Part shown: positions 1 to 19,444 of the stretch, piece by piece
Position numbering within the stretch: the first letter of the stretch is position 1
Layout: every line of letters starts with the position of its first letter
NCBI RefSeq assembly: GCF_052113205.1
Contig: NZ_JBFRCU010000062.1
Coordinates: forward strand, 1-64,000
Direction: 5' to 3'
Source: Inquilinus sp052113205
GTDB lineage: Bacteria > Pseudomonadota > Alphaproteobacteria > DSM-16000 > Inquilinaceae
DNA length: 64,000 nt
The notes under the pieces: generated by a model
What the model was told of the DNA's origin: nothing
The model's input: only the letters and a program-made list of their open reading frames with translations
The model's database searches: none
Translations under genes and position numbers: made by a program

Positions 1-1122
<1,122 letters not shown>

Positions 1123-1151
1123 TCTCTCTCTCCGTTCTTCTTAAGCGCGCA

Positions 1152-3227
<2,076 letters not shown>

Positions 3228-3254
3228 GATCAGTCTCTCGGGCCGGAGGCTGGG

Positions 3255-3725
3255 TTACCAGCGGTAGTGCGAGAACGCCTTGTTGGCGTCCGCCATCTTG
3301 TGAGTGTCTTCGCGCTTCTTCACCGCGGCGCCCCGCTGGTTGGAGGCGTCCATCAGCTCGTTCGAGAGGCGGTCGACCATGGTGGTCTCGGAGCGCTTGC
3401 GCGCCGCCGCGATCAGCCAGCGGATGGCCAGGGCCTGGCCACGCTCGGCACGGACTTCGACCGGCACCTGGTAGGTGGCGCCGCCGACCCGGCGCGAGCG
3501 GACCTCGACATGCGGGCGGACATTCGCCAGCGCCTCATGGAAGGCCACGATCGGATCGGCCTTGGTGCGGCTCTGCAGCTTGTCGAGAGCGTCGTAGACG
3601 ATCGTCTCGGTGGTGGATTTCTTGCCGTCGTACATGAGGTTGTTCATGAACTTCGACAGGATGACATCGCCGAATTTCGGGTCCGGCAGGATTTCACGCT
3701 TCTCGGCGCGATGGCGACGGGACAT
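3255..3725 (-). CDS. rpsG: 30S ribosomal protein S7
   Basis: S7 is the primary assembly protein of the 30S head; it binds the 3' domain of 16S rRNA and lines the E site. The product has 156 residues, beginning MSRRHRAEKREILPDPKFGD, typical of bacterial S7. It retains the conserved RRVGGATYQVPVEV stretch and ends in NKAFSHYRW. It is the second gene of the str operon, 11 bases after rpsL and 27 before fusA. In other bacteria S7 represses translation of this operon by binding the rpsL-rpsG spacer. The spacer here is very short, so that control would need a different site. Confidence 0.98.
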   Translation of the reverse strand: MSRRHRAEKREILPDPKFGDVILSKFMNNLMYDGKKSTTETIVYDALDKLQSRTKADPIVAFHEALANVRPHVEVRSRRVGGATYQVPVEVRAERGQALAIRWLIAAARKRSETTMVDRLSNELMDASNQRGAAVKKREDTHKMADANKAFSHYRW

Positions 3726-3736
3726 CTGTGACCTCC

Positions 3737-4108
3737 TTACTTCGGACGCTTCGCGCCGTACTTCGACCGGCGCTGGCGACGATCCTTGACACCCTGCGTA
3801 TCGAGCGTGCCGCGAATGATGTGGTAGCGCACGCCCGGCAAGTCCTTCACACGACCGCCGCGGATCATGACGACCGAGTGCTCCTGCAGGTTGTGGCCCT
3901 CACCCGGGATGTAGCTGGTGACCTCGAACCCGTTGGTGAGGCGCACGCGCGCCACCTTACGAAGCGCCGAGTTCGGCTTCTTCGGGGTCGTGGTGTAGAC
4001 ACGGGTGCAAACGCCACGCTTCTGCGGGCAGGCCTGGAGAGCCGGCACCTTGTTGCGCGCCCGCTGCGGCTGGCGCGGCTTACGGATCAACTGATTGATC
4101 GTCGGCAT
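3737..4108 (-). CDS. rpsL: 30S ribosomal protein S12
   Basis: S12 sits at the decoding centre and affects translational accuracy; it is the classic streptomycin-resistance locus. The product has 123 residues beginning MPTINQLIRKPRQ. The TPKKPNSALRKVARVRLTN stretch and the GRVKDLPGVRYHIIRG stretch keep the lysines (Lys43 and Lys88 in E. coli numbering) expected of a streptomycin-sensitive form. It is the first gene of the str operon. Its 5' leader is about 250 bases long, running from the promoter at 4371-4399. Confidence 0.98.
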   Translation of the reverse strand: MPTINQLIRKPRQPQRARNKVPALQACPQKRGVCTRVYTTTPKKPNSALRKVARVRLTNGFEVTSYIPGEGHNLQEHSVVMIRGGRVKDLPGVRYHIIRGTLDTQGVKDRRQRRSKYGAKRPK

Positions 4109-4370
4109 ATCTGCCCTTCTTGGTTCTTCGACAAAAACGGCCCGGCAAAGCGGCCCACCCCTCCGGTCGCCACTGGCTCGACATCACAATCCGAGAGAAG
4201 GATGACGCAAACGATACAGGACCCCGAGGCGCCCACGCCTGCGGGGCCAACCGGAGTCCTTCGCTTGTCGCGGCTGCATCCCAGATGCATCCGCGGTCGT
4301 CTGTCTCTGCGGAAAGCGCGTCTAACCCGTCGCAAAACGGGTTACAGCCGGCTCCCGGAAAAGCGCGCGG

Positions 4371-4399
4371 ACTATACGGATGCACCCCTGCCCCGTCAA
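4371..4399 (-). promoter_or_regulatory. Sigma-70 promoter of the str operon
   Basis: On the minus strand, TTGACG (4394-4399) is separated by exactly 17 bases from TATAGT (4371-4376), close to the sigma-70 consensus, and a GC-rich discriminator follows. It points towards rpsL. The interval from 4109 to 4424 holds no convincing gene; it contains this promoter and a long GC-rich leader with an inverted repeat near 4325-4345. Confidence 0.85.
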
Positions 4400-4424
4400 G
4401 CCGCATCGATCGCCTGCGAAACGA

Positions 4425-5327
4425 TCAGGCGCCGCCCTGCCCCGGCAGCGAGACCGAGCCCAGCTTGTCGGGGTTGCGGGTCCAGAACACGCCGGTGATT
4501 CCCTCGGCTCCGACGGCGATGCCGATGGTGCCCATCAGCTGGTCGCCGTCCATCACCACATAGCCCTGCTGGCCGTTGATCCAGCGCGGCAGATAGGTGA
4601 ATTCGCGGCCGAACTTGCGCCAGATGCCGTGCAGGAACTGGGCCACCCGCTCGCTGCCCTCGATCACGTTCATCGCCGCCCGCGCCTTGCCGCCGCCGTC
4701 GCTGTAGAGCTGGGCGTCGCGGGCCAGCAGCGCGGTCAGCTGTGCCAGATCGCCGGAGCGCAGCGCGTCATGGAAGGCGGTCAGCATCGCCTGGTGCCGC
4801 GGCTGCGGCACCGGCTCGGCGGCAAGGCCGCTGCCCTCCAGCTTGCGCCGGGCGCGGCTGACCAGCTGGCGGGTGGCGGCGTCGCTGCGGTCGAGCGCGG
4901 TCGCCACGGCGGCATGCTCCAGGCCGAAGACATGCTGCAGCAGATAGGCCGCGCGCTCGACCGGCGTCAGCTTCTCCAGCAGCAGCAGGAAGGCGGTGGT
5001 CAGCGTCTCGCTGCGCTCCAGCTCCTCGGCGGCGGAGGGGGCGGTGTCGGTCACCAGCGGCTCCGGCAGCCAGGGACCGACATAGGTCTCGCGCCGGTGC
5101 CGGGCCGAGCGGAGCTGGTCGATGCACAGCCGGGTGCAGGCGGTGACCAGCCAGGCCCGGGCGCTGTCGACGGCGCCGCGGTCGGCCGCCTGCCAGCGCA
5201 GCCAGGTCTCCTGCACCGCGTCCTCGGCATCGGCGCGCGAGCCGAGCATGCGGTAGGCCAGGCCCCACAGGACCCTGCGGCTGGCTTCGAAGTCCGCGGC
5301 GTCGGAACGGGCATGGGCGTGGTCCAT
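4425..5327 (-). CDS. ECF41-type sigma factor with C-terminal SnoaL-like domain
   Basis: This is an extracytoplasmic-function RNA polymerase sigma factor. Residues about 10-80 form region 2 (FEASRRVLWGLAYRMLGSRADAED followed by VQETWLRW). Region 4 lies near 120-175 (LTPVERAAYLLQHVFGLEH, then VATALDRSDAATRQLVSRARRKL). A C-terminal extension of about 110 residues resembles the NTF2/SnoaL fold and ends in the TRNPDKL motif; in ECF41 factors this domain tunes activity in place of an anti-sigma factor. The ATG at 5327 is preferred over the upstream TTG at 5360 because the matched promoter at 5361-5387 would start transcription near 5354. I see no adjacent oxidoreductase or carboxymuconolactone-decarboxylase-like partner of the kind usually linked to this group. 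Confidence 0.9.
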   Translation of the reverse strand: MDHAHARSDAADFEASRRVLWGLAYRMLGSRADAEDAVQETWLRWQAADRGAVDSARAWLVTACTRLCIDQLRSARHRRETYVGPWLPEPLVTDTAPSAAEELERSETLTTAFLLLLEKLTPVERAAYLLQHVFGLEHAAVATALDRSDAATRQLVSRARRKLEGSGLAAEPVPQPRHQAMLTAFHDALRSGDLAQLTALLARDAQLYSDGGGKARAAMNVIEGSERVAQFLHGIWRKFGREFTYLPRWINGQQGYVVMDGDQLMGTIGIAVGAEGITGVFWTRNPDKLGSVSLPGQGGA

Positions 5328-5360
5328 CTGCGTCTCGGGGGCGAAGGGCGACACGGACAA

Positions 5361-5387
5361 GACGGGACAGCCTCTGCAGATGTGACG
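5361..5387 (-). promoter_or_regulatory. Predicted ECF41-type autoregulatory promoter
   Basis: On the minus strand CGTCACA (5381-5387) is followed after exactly 16 bases by CGTC (5361-5364). The consensus I recall for ECF41 sigma factors is TGTCACA-N16-CGTC, so the match is all but one base with exact spacing. It lies immediately upstream of the sigma gene, implying positive autoregulation. Confidence 0.7.
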
Positions 5388-5394
5388 TGGCAGC

Positions 5395-6477
5395 CTACAC
5401 CCGCTCGGCCAGATGCCGCGCGCGGACCTCGTCGAGCCCTGCGACGATGCTGCGGGCGTCGAAATGCGCCCTCGCCCGGGCCGGCCCAGCGAGCTGCAGC
5501 CGGCGGCGCAGCGCCGGGTCGCCGATCAGGGTCTCGGCCGCCGCCTGGATGGCCTCCGCCGTCACCTTCGGCAGGGTGACCGCCGTGTCGCCGGTGATCT
5601 CGCGCAGGCCGCCGGTGCCGGAGCAGATCAGCGCGGCGCCCCAGGTCAGCGCCTCCAGCGCGGTGCGGCCGAACGGCTCCTCATAGACCGAGGGCACCGA
5701 GGCGATGGCGGCGCGGCGGACCCAGCCCATGACCTCGTCATGCGGCATGAAGGGCAGGAACTGCGCCCGGTCGCCGGCCTCGGCCAGGGTCGCCTTGACT
5801 CGGCTGACGAAGGCCGGGTCGCGGCCGCGGCCGATCATCACCGCCCGCCAGTCCGGATGCGCCGCCAGCACCGGCTTCATCGCCCGGGCGAATTCCAGCG
5901 GCCCCTTGTCCGGGATCACCCGCCCGACCTGGATGATGATGTTCTCCTTGGCCTCGGGCGGCGGCGCCGGCGCGTCCATGTCGAGGCCGTTATAGACGAC
6001 GTCGAGCGTGCCCTTGAACCAGGGCGCGTGCGCCTGGAAGTGCCGGCGCAGCGCCTCGGACACGAAGACGAAACCGGCGAAGCGGGAGACGGCGGCCCGA
6101 TAGTGCAGCCGCCACAGCAGGCCCTTGTGGAAGCGGATGAAGTTGTGCCGGAAGTACAGGAGCGGCACCCGCGGCAGGGCCCGGGCGAGGGCCGAGGCGG
6201 TCACCCGGTGGGCGTGGACCTCGATCAGCGACGGGTTCAGCGCCTTGATCTGCGGCAGTGCCCGCTTCATCCAGCGGCGATGCGGCTCCCCCTCCTGCAG
6301 CGGGATCGGATGGAAGCGGATGCCCGGGAAGGGCTCGCCCGCATCCTGCCCGACCACGACGATGTCCTGCGCGTAGCGGCTGAAGGTGACGGTATCGCGC
6401 GCATAGAGATCGACCGGGCTGGCGCCGACGGCGCCGAACTTCATCTTGCGCGGCAGGACGATGACGATGGGACCCAT
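5395..6477 (-). CDS. GT4-family glycosyltransferase
   Basis: The 360-residue protein has the GT-B two-domain architecture of family 4 (RfaB/WbaZ-like) transferases, which move a sugar from a nucleotide donor onto a growing glycan or lipid. The C-terminal donor domain shows IIIQVGRVIPDKGPLEFARAM and then SVYEEPFGRTALEALTWGAA, the E-x7-E type motif. The N-terminal half (KFGAVGASPVDLYARDTVTF) would bind the acceptor. There is no signal peptide or membrane helix, so it is cytoplasmic. It begins with ATG at 6477, stands alone, and is divergent from the 2-oxoglutarate oxygenase gene. The acceptor cannot be deduced; surface polysaccharide synthesis is likely. Confidence 0.88.
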   Translation of the reverse strand: MGPIVIVLPRKMKFGAVGASPVDLYARDTVTFSRYAQDIVVVGQDAGEPFPGIRFHPIPLQEGEPHRRWMKRALPQIKALNPSLIEVHAHRVTASALARALPRVPLLYFRHNFIRFHKGLLWRLHYRAAVSRFAGFVFVSEALRRHFQAHAPWFKGTLDVVYNGLDMDAPAPPPEAKENIIIQVGRVIPDKGPLEFARAMKPVLAAHPDWRAVMIGRGRDPAFVSRVKATLAEAGDRAQFLPFMPHDEVMGWVRRAAIASVPSVYEEPFGRTALEALTWGAALICSGTGGLREITGDTAVTLPKVTAEAIQAAAETLIGDPALRRRLQLAGPARARAHFDARSIVAGLDEVRARHLAERV

Positions 6478-6554
6478 GGCTACCTCCGGGCGCCTTTATG
6501 GCGACCCGCGGCGGCCGATGCCAGGGTTCTCCTGGCCTGCGACCGCGCTGCGAG

Positions 6555-6583
6555 TTGATCGCAGCCGGCCCCGGGCCTATTCT
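6555..6583 (+). promoter_or_regulatory. Sigma-70-like promoter of the 2OG oxygenase gene
   Basis: TTGATC (6555-6560) and TATTCT (6578-6583) are separated by 17 bases on the plus strand. The ATG of the oxygenase lies 59 bases downstream with an AGGAGA ribosome-binding site at 6628-6633. Confidence 0.6.
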
Positions 6584-6641
6584 CCGCCGCGAGATCGCGT
6601 GGCCGGCCGAGGGTCGGGCCGCGCTGCAGGAGAACGGTGTG

Positions 6642-7268
6642 ATGCTTCGTTACGATGTGCTCGAACAGGCGGCGGTGGACCGGACGCCGTTCCCGCATGT
6701 GATTTCCGGGGATGTGCTGCCCGAGGCGCGCCGCGCCGAGCTGGAGAAGGATTTCCCCGACATCCCGATCACCGGCTTCGTGCCGCCGGACGAGTACCCG
6801 GCCGGCGCCGCGTTCAAGGAGCTGGTGTCGGACGTCACCAGCCGGGAATTCGCCACCATGCTCGGCACCAAGTTCGGCCTCGACCTGGCGTCGAAGCCGA
6901 CCCTGGTCACGGTGCGGAAATGGTCCGAGGCGGCGGCCGGGCGGCCGCACACCGACGGGGCGGACAAGATCGTCACCGCGCTGGTCTATCTGAACCAGGA
7001 ATGGGCCTCGAACGAGGGCTGCCTGCGCATCCTGACCAGCCAGGACATCAACAGCCCGGATGCCCGGGAAGTGGCGCCGACCTTCGGCAACTTCCTGGCC
7101 TTCCAGCGCTCCGACCATTCCTGGCACGGCCACCTGCCGTTCAAGGGCGAGCGCCGGGTGCTCCAGATCGCCTGGTGCGTGAACGAGGAGGCGATCGCCC
7201 GCAAGCGCAAGCGCCACGGCCAGTCCAGCTTCCTGAAGAAGCTGTTCTCCTTCGGCAAGAAGCATTGA
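6642..7268 (+). CDS. 2-oxoglutarate/Fe(II)-dependent oxygenase
   Basis: A 208-residue double-stranded beta-helix oxygenase of the prolyl-4-hydroxylase-like group. The iron triad is visible: the HxD motif RPHTDG (His103, Asp105), the distal His in RSDHSWHGH (about 159-162), and the 2-oxoglutarate-binding Arg in GERRVLQI (about 171). The reading frame is open from 6498, but the ATG at 6642 is chosen because AGGAGA lies 8 bases upstream and homology-like sequence begins there. The C-terminal 25 residues are very basic (RKRKRHG, KKLF, KKH), possibly for binding nucleic acid or membrane. The substrate is unknown; the flanking glycosyltransferase suggests a surface-glycan or protein hydroxylation role, which is only inference. 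Confidence 0.85.
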   Translation: MLRYDVLEQAAVDRTPFPHVISGDVLPEARRAELEKDFPDIPITGFVPPDEYPAGAAFKELVSDVTSREFATMLGTKFGLDLASKPTLVTVRKWSEAAAGRPHTDGADKIVTALVYLNQEWASNEGCLRILTSQDINSPDAREVAPTFGNFLAFQRSDHSWHGHLPFKGERRVLQIAWCVNEEAIARKRKRHGQSSFLKKLFSFGKKH

Positions 7269-7344
7269 GCGGAGCGGCCTGAACCCCATATCGCATCAGG
7301 GGCGCCGGCCGGCGGCCGGCCCCTCCGACCGACGGGAGACGGCA

Positions 7345-7719
7345 ATGCATCCGATCCGAACCCTTGTCGTCGCCGGCTTCGTCCTGACCGGCTGCATCGC
7401 CGCGGCGCCGCCGGAAGCCGCGCCCGACCCGGCCGTGGCGGCGAAGCTGCGGCAGCTGTCCGGCGGCAACGCCTGCAGCGACCGGATCGCCGGGGCGCTG
7501 ACGGCGGCCGGGATCGCCGCCGACCGGATCACCGATTACGACCTGGCGCCGGCGGCGACGAGCGGCCGGCGCAGTGGAGGGACGCGGCGCAACCTGCAGC
7601 GCCAGGCCTGGCTCAAGATGGCCGGCGGCGGCAGCGTCGTGGTGCAGTTCGAGCCGACATCGTGCCGCATCGCCCTCGTCTACGCCCGCGACGGCGCGGT
7701 GCTGCCGAGGGCCGGCTGA
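7345..7719 (+). CDS. Small lipoprotein of unknown function
   Basis: The 124-residue product starts MHPIRTLVVAGFVLTGC. This is a short basic n-region, a hydrophobic core and the lipobox LTGC (Cys17), so it should be exported and acylated. The mature part has no recognised domain; it contains two further Cys (CSDRIAGALTAAG and TSCRIALVYARDG) that could form a disulfide in the periplasm. An AGACGGCA stretch ahead of the ATG is a weak ribosome-binding site. It follows the oxygenase gene by 76 bases and is convergent with the YD-repeat gene. Confidence 0.7.
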   Translation: MHPIRTLVVAGFVLTGCIAAAPPEAAPDPAVAAKLRQLSGGNACSDRIAGALTAAGIAADRITDYDLAPAATSGRRSGGTRRNLQRQAWLKMAGGGSVVVQFEPTSCRIALVYARDGAVLPRAG

Positions 7720-7731
7720 GGCCCGCGGCCC

Positions 7732-8052
7732 TCAATCCGCTTTGTCGCTGCTGCCGATGATGCGCCCGGTCGAATCGTAGTGGATCGTCCGGTTGCCCTG
7801 TTGGCGGTCATAGCCGAGCGTGCGGCCGACGAAATCGTGGCGGACGACGCGGGAGCCGTCCTGCCGGTCATATCCCGTCATCCGACCTGCGGAGTCGTAG
7901 TGGACGGTCCGCTTGCCGTCCTGGCGCCCGTATCCGATCAGGCGCCCCGTCGAATCATACTCGACCTGCCGCTGCGCCGACGCGGTCCCGGCCGTGAGAG
8001 GCCCCGAGAGCGCCACAAGCACGCCGAGACCCAGGATCCGCCGCGTCCGCAT
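7732..8052 (-). CDS. Secreted small protein with four YD-like repeats
   Basis: The 106-residue product has a signal peptide (MRTRRILGLGVLVALSGPL up to about TASA-Q). Four tandem repeats of about 18-20 residues follow, each of the form YDSxGRxxGYxRQxGxRxxH, covering nearly all of the mature protein. The pattern resembles the YD repeats of RHS/teneurin proteins but on a miniature scale. The ATG at 8052 is preferred over the upstream in-frame ATG at 8094 because GGGAGGAGCGA precedes it and the signal peptide then begins correctly. No enzymatic domain is visible. It lies 39 bases downstream of the GT1 gene and may be co-transcribed. Confidence 0.7.
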   Translation of the reverse strand: MRTRRILGLGVLVALSGPLTAGTASAQRQVEYDSTGRLIGYGRQDGKRTVHYDSAGRMTGYDRQDGSRVVRHDFVGRTLGYDRQQGNRTIHYDSTGRIIGSSDKAD

Positions 8053-8090
8053 TCGCTCCTCCCGCACCGCCCGAGCCGAGCCCGGCAGCT

Positions 8091-9275
8091 TCAACGGCTA
8101 TCGCCGATTTGCGGCAATTCCGTGGTCCCGGCGGCAAGGCGCTCCAGCAGCGGCACTGCCTCCGCCGGGTCCGGCATGGCGGCGATCTCCCGCGCCATCC
8201 GTGCCGCCGCCGACCGACAGCCCGGATCGGCCAGCACTGGCCGCGCGGCCTCGCGCACCGTCTCCGGCGAGCAGCCGACCGGGTCGAGCACCCGGGCGAC
8301 GCCGAGCGCGGCGCAGCGCTCCGCATTGGCCGGCTGGTCCGCCCCGATCGGCAGCAGGACCATCGGCACGCCATGCGCCAGCGCCCCGATCACGCCGCCC
8401 GACCCGGCCTGCGAGACCATCAGGCTGCAACGGGGCAGCAGCAGTGATTGCGGCACGTAGCGCTCGATCCGGACATGCGCCGGCTGCAGGCCGAAGGCGG
8501 CCGGGTCGATCTCGCGTCCGGTGGTGACCACCAGGCTGACCGGCAGGTCGCGCAGCCCGGCGACCATCCGCTCGAGCAGGTCCCCGGCTTCGAGATGGAA
8601 CACGGTGCCGAGCGTGGCGTAGACGACCGGCCGATCGGTCGGCAGGGCCGCGAGCCAGGCCGGCACCTCCGCCGCGGCCTCGCCGACCGACGGGCGGATC
8701 AGCCGCGCCGTCGCCGGCAGCGGGTGGGCCGGGTCGCGGAAGGAGGGCGGCACCGGCGACAGCACCAGGTGCCGGCGCAGCATCGCCAGATTCGGATCGG
8801 GGCCGAGGCCGTGCTCCGCCCGCAGCGCGGCGAGCGGCGCCGCCACCAGATCGGGCCGGACCAGGGCGCCGGCCGCGATCACCAGCACCGAGGCATGGGG
8901 CAGGCCGAGGCGCTCGGCCACGACCATGGCGCCGAAATCCATCTCGTCGCAGACCAGCAGGTCCGGCCGCCAGCGGCCGCACAGATCGAGCAGCGCCGCC
9001 GCCCGGTCGCGCGCCACCCGCCCGGCGAAGCCGTCGCGCACCGCCCGGTCCTCTCGCGCCGCGTCAAAGGCGAGCAGCGGCGTGCGGACCGGGGCCGAGC
9101 GCAGCGTCTCCCCGCCGGTAGCGAAGGCGGCAAAGCCGGCCGCCTCGACCGTTTCGGTCATCGCCGGCTGCCCGGCGAAGGCGACGTCGTGCCCGACCGC
9201 CCGCACCGCCACGGCGAGCGGCACCAGCGGCTGGAAGTGCCCGCTCCCGCCGGCAAAGCTGAACAGGACCCGCAT
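8091..9275 (-). CDS. GT1-family (UGT/MGT-like) glycosyltransferase
   Basis: This 394-residue protein is a GT-B fold transferase of the family that includes macrolide and zeaxanthin glucosyltransferases. It opens with MRVLFSFAGGSGHFQPLVPL, the acceptor-domain glycine loop. The donor-binding C-terminal domain has ERYVPQSLLLPRCSLMVSQAGSGG followed by ALAHGVPMVLLPIGADQPANA. In most relatives the catalytic-site motif reads VxHGGxGT; here it is MVSQAGSGGVIG, with Gln in place of the usual His, so donor specificity or activity could differ. GGAGA lies upstream of the ATG. The substrate is unknown; a glycolipid, pigment or secondary metabolite is plausible. Confidence 0.85.
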   Translation of the reverse strand: MRVLFSFAGGSGHFQPLVPLAVAVRAVGHDVAFAGQPAMTETVEAAGFAAFATGGETLRSAPVRTPLLAFDAAREDRAVRDGFAGRVARDRAAALLDLCGRWRPDLLVCDEMDFGAMVVAERLGLPHASVLVIAAGALVRPDLVAAPLAALRAEHGLGPDPNLAMLRRHLVLSPVPPSFRDPAHPLPATARLIRPSVGEAAAEVPAWLAALPTDRPVVYATLGTVFHLEAGDLLERMVAGLRDLPVSLVVTTGREIDPAAFGLQPAHVRIERYVPQSLLLPRCSLMVSQAGSGGVIGALAHGVPMVLLPIGADQPANAERCAALGVARVLDPVGCSPETVREAARPVLADPGCRSAAARMAREIAAMPDPAEAVPLLERLAAGTTELPQIGDSR

Positions 9276-9308
9276 GGCAGTCTCCGGGGGCTGAATGGAG
9301 GCGCCCCC

Positions 9309-9387
9309 GTAGGTTGGGTTCGCGGACGCGAACCCAACATCGCGCAGCCCGGACCGGTGTTGGGTTCGCGATGCGAACCCAACCTAC
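9309..9387. repeat. Paired palindromic (REP/BIME-like) intergenic element
   Basis: Two near-identical palindromes, 9314-9337 and 9360-9382, share the arm TTGGGTTCGCG. They are themselves nested in a larger inverted repeat whose outer arms are GTAGGTTGGG and CCCAACCTAC. The arrangement of two palindromes in opposite orientation around a short spacer is that of a bacterial interspersed mosaic element. It lies between the GT1 gene and the rpoC terminator. Confidence 0.8.
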
Positions 9388-9413
9388 GCGAGCGGCTCAG
9401 GCTCCAGACAAAG

Positions 9414-9446
9414 AAAAACCCCCGCCGGCGGACCGGAGGGGGTTTT
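9414..9446 (-). terminator. Rho-independent terminator of the rpoBC operon
   Basis: Complementary arms AAAACCCCC and GGGGGTTTT flank a GC-rich loop region, giving a strong hairpin followed on the minus strand by a T-rich run. It starts about 20 bases after the rpoC stop codon. Confidence 0.8.
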
Positions 9447-9466
9447 CCCTTTGGAGCTAGCCCGGA

Positions 9467-13792
<4,326 letters not shown>

Positions 13793-13873
13793 GTACCTGC
13801 TCCCCCGGGGGTAGGGACGGACGTATAGGGTTCAACGATGGCCGGCCCTGTCGGACCGGCCACCGGAAACGGA

Positions 13874-18064
<4,191 letters not shown>

Positions 18065-18190
18065 GTGAGCCCCTCGTTTCCAACAAATGCCGAACAGGTA
18101 CGGAACACAAACGCCCGTTCGCGGCCGACCCCGAGGGATCGGCCGCGCCCGGACTACAACGACAAAACAGCCTGAAGTGCCACGCGGGTC

Positions 18191-18565
18191 TTACTTGACG
18201 TCGACCTTGGCGCCGGCTTCTTCCAGCTGCTTCTTGATCTTGGCGGCCTCGTCCTTCGACACGCCTTCCTTGACGGGCTTGGGCGCGCCTTCGACGAGGT
18301 CCTTGGCCTCCTTGAGGCCGAGGCCGGTGATCGCACGGACCTCCTTGATCACGTTGATCTTCTTGTCGCCGGTCTCCGTCAGGATGACGTTGAACTCGGT
18401 CTGCTCTTCCGCCGGAGCGGCAGCAGCGGCGACCGGAGCAGCCGCAGCCGCGGCGGGAGCAGCGGCGGACACGCCCCACTTCTCCTCGAGCAGCTTCGAC
18501 AGCTCGGCGGCCTCAAGGACCGTCAGGCTCGACAGATCGTCGACCAGCTTTGCAAGATCAGCCAT
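18191..18565 (-). CDS. rplL: 50S ribosomal protein L7/L12
   Basis: L7/L12 forms the dimers of the ribosomal stalk that recruit and stimulate translational GTPases. The 124-residue product has the N-terminal dimerisation segment MADLAKLVDDLSSLTVLEAA. An alanine-rich hinge (residues about 35-52) and the C-terminal GTPase-contact domain with INVIKEVRAITGLGLKEAKD follow. The gene follows rplJ by 52 bases. As in other bacteria, rplJ and rplL should be co-regulated by L10 feedback on the leader upstream of rplJ. Confidence 0.98.
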   Translation of the reverse strand: MADLAKLVDDLSSLTVLEAAELSKLLEEKWGVSAAAPAAAAAAPVAAAAAPAEEQTEFNVILTETGDKKINVIKEVRAITGLGLKEAKDLVEGAPKPVKEGVSKDEAAKIKKQLEEAGAKVDVK

Positions 18566-18617
18566 TTCGTTCTCCTAAAACTTGGGTCTTCTGGGTACGG
18601 ATTCAACAGGTGCGGCT

Positions 18618-19136
18618 CTATGCCGCCTCGTCCTTCTTGGCATAGGCCCCGAAGACGCGGGCAAGCTGCCCGGCCGGAGCCTGCAGAACACCAGCGATAC
18701 GCGTCGCCGGAGTCTGGATCATGCCCACCAGCCTCGCGCGCAGCTCGTCCAGCGACGGCAGCGCAGCGAGAGCCTCGACACCCTTCTGATCGAGCAGCTG
18801 AGGACCGAGACCGCCGCCGATGATCTGCAGCTTCTCGTTCTTCTTGGCGTATTCGACCGCCACCTTCGCCGCCGCGACCGCGTCCTGAGAGAACGCGATA
18901 GCGGTCGGGCCGGTGAACAGGTCGGCCAGATGCTCGAACTGGGTGCCCTGAAGGGCGATGCGGGCGAGCCGGTTCTTAGTCACGCGGAACGAGGCCCCCG
19001 CCGCGAGCATTTGCCGCCGGAGATCGGTCGACTCGGCCACCGTCATCCCGCCTTGGCGGGTGACGACGACCGTGTACGCCGTCCGGAACGACTCCTGCAG
19101 CGCGGCGATCTTCTCGGTCTTTTGTGTTCGGTTCAC
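18618..19136 (-). CDS. rplJ: 50S ribosomal protein L10
   Basis: L10 anchors L7/L12 dimers to the ribosome and represses its own operon. The open frame extends upstream to 19274, but the GTG at 19136 is chosen. It gives the family N-terminus MNRTQKTEKIAALQESF and is preceded by GGAGGCG at good spacing. The resulting 172 residues match the usual family length. The globular domain includes AGASFRVTKNRLARIAL and the C-terminal helix QLARVFGAYAKK binds L12. A GTG start is common for this gene in alphaproteobacteria. Confidence 0.96.
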   Translation of the reverse strand: MNRTQKTEKIAALQESFRTAYTVVVTRQGGMTVAESTDLRRQMLAAGASFRVTKNRLARIALQGTQFEHLADLFTGPTAIAFSQDAVAAAKVAVEYAKKNEKLQIIGGGLGPQLLDQKGVEALAALPSLDELRARLVGMIQTPATRIAGVLQAPAGQLARVFGAYAKKDEAA

Positions 19137-19444
19137 GGATCGCCTCCGTTGTCGGGATCCCGCCCCGGCTGCTGCCGGAAGGGGACCCCAGTCCACACTG
19201 GACCGGTCCTTGGGCCCGCCCTCGAGATGAGGTTGGGTCCGGTGCCGATCCGCTCTCCTGTCCCAGAAGTCCAAGCCCCGCGCGGCGCCCGGGCCGAAGC
19301 CCGGCCGCCGCCGTTGATTGGGTTCGACTCCCGTCTATGCAGGTGGGTTTTAAGCGCCTTGCGACGCCCCTGCAGTCTCGGACAGGTTCGGGCAGGGCCG
19401 AAGCCCCCACCCTGTCCGCCACCCGTTGCCGGGCAGCGTATTCC
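19137..19444 (-). promoter_or_regulatory. rplJ (L10) leader region
   Basis: This 308-base gap between rplA and rplJ has no gene. It is rich in possible hairpins on the minus strand: CGGGC-TTCG-GCCCG near 19290-19305, and the arms CCAGT/ACTGG around 19190-19205. In bacteria generally, the L10-L12 complex binds a kink-turn-containing leader at this place to repress rplJL. I infer that function from position; I did not align a consensus. Confidence 0.5.
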
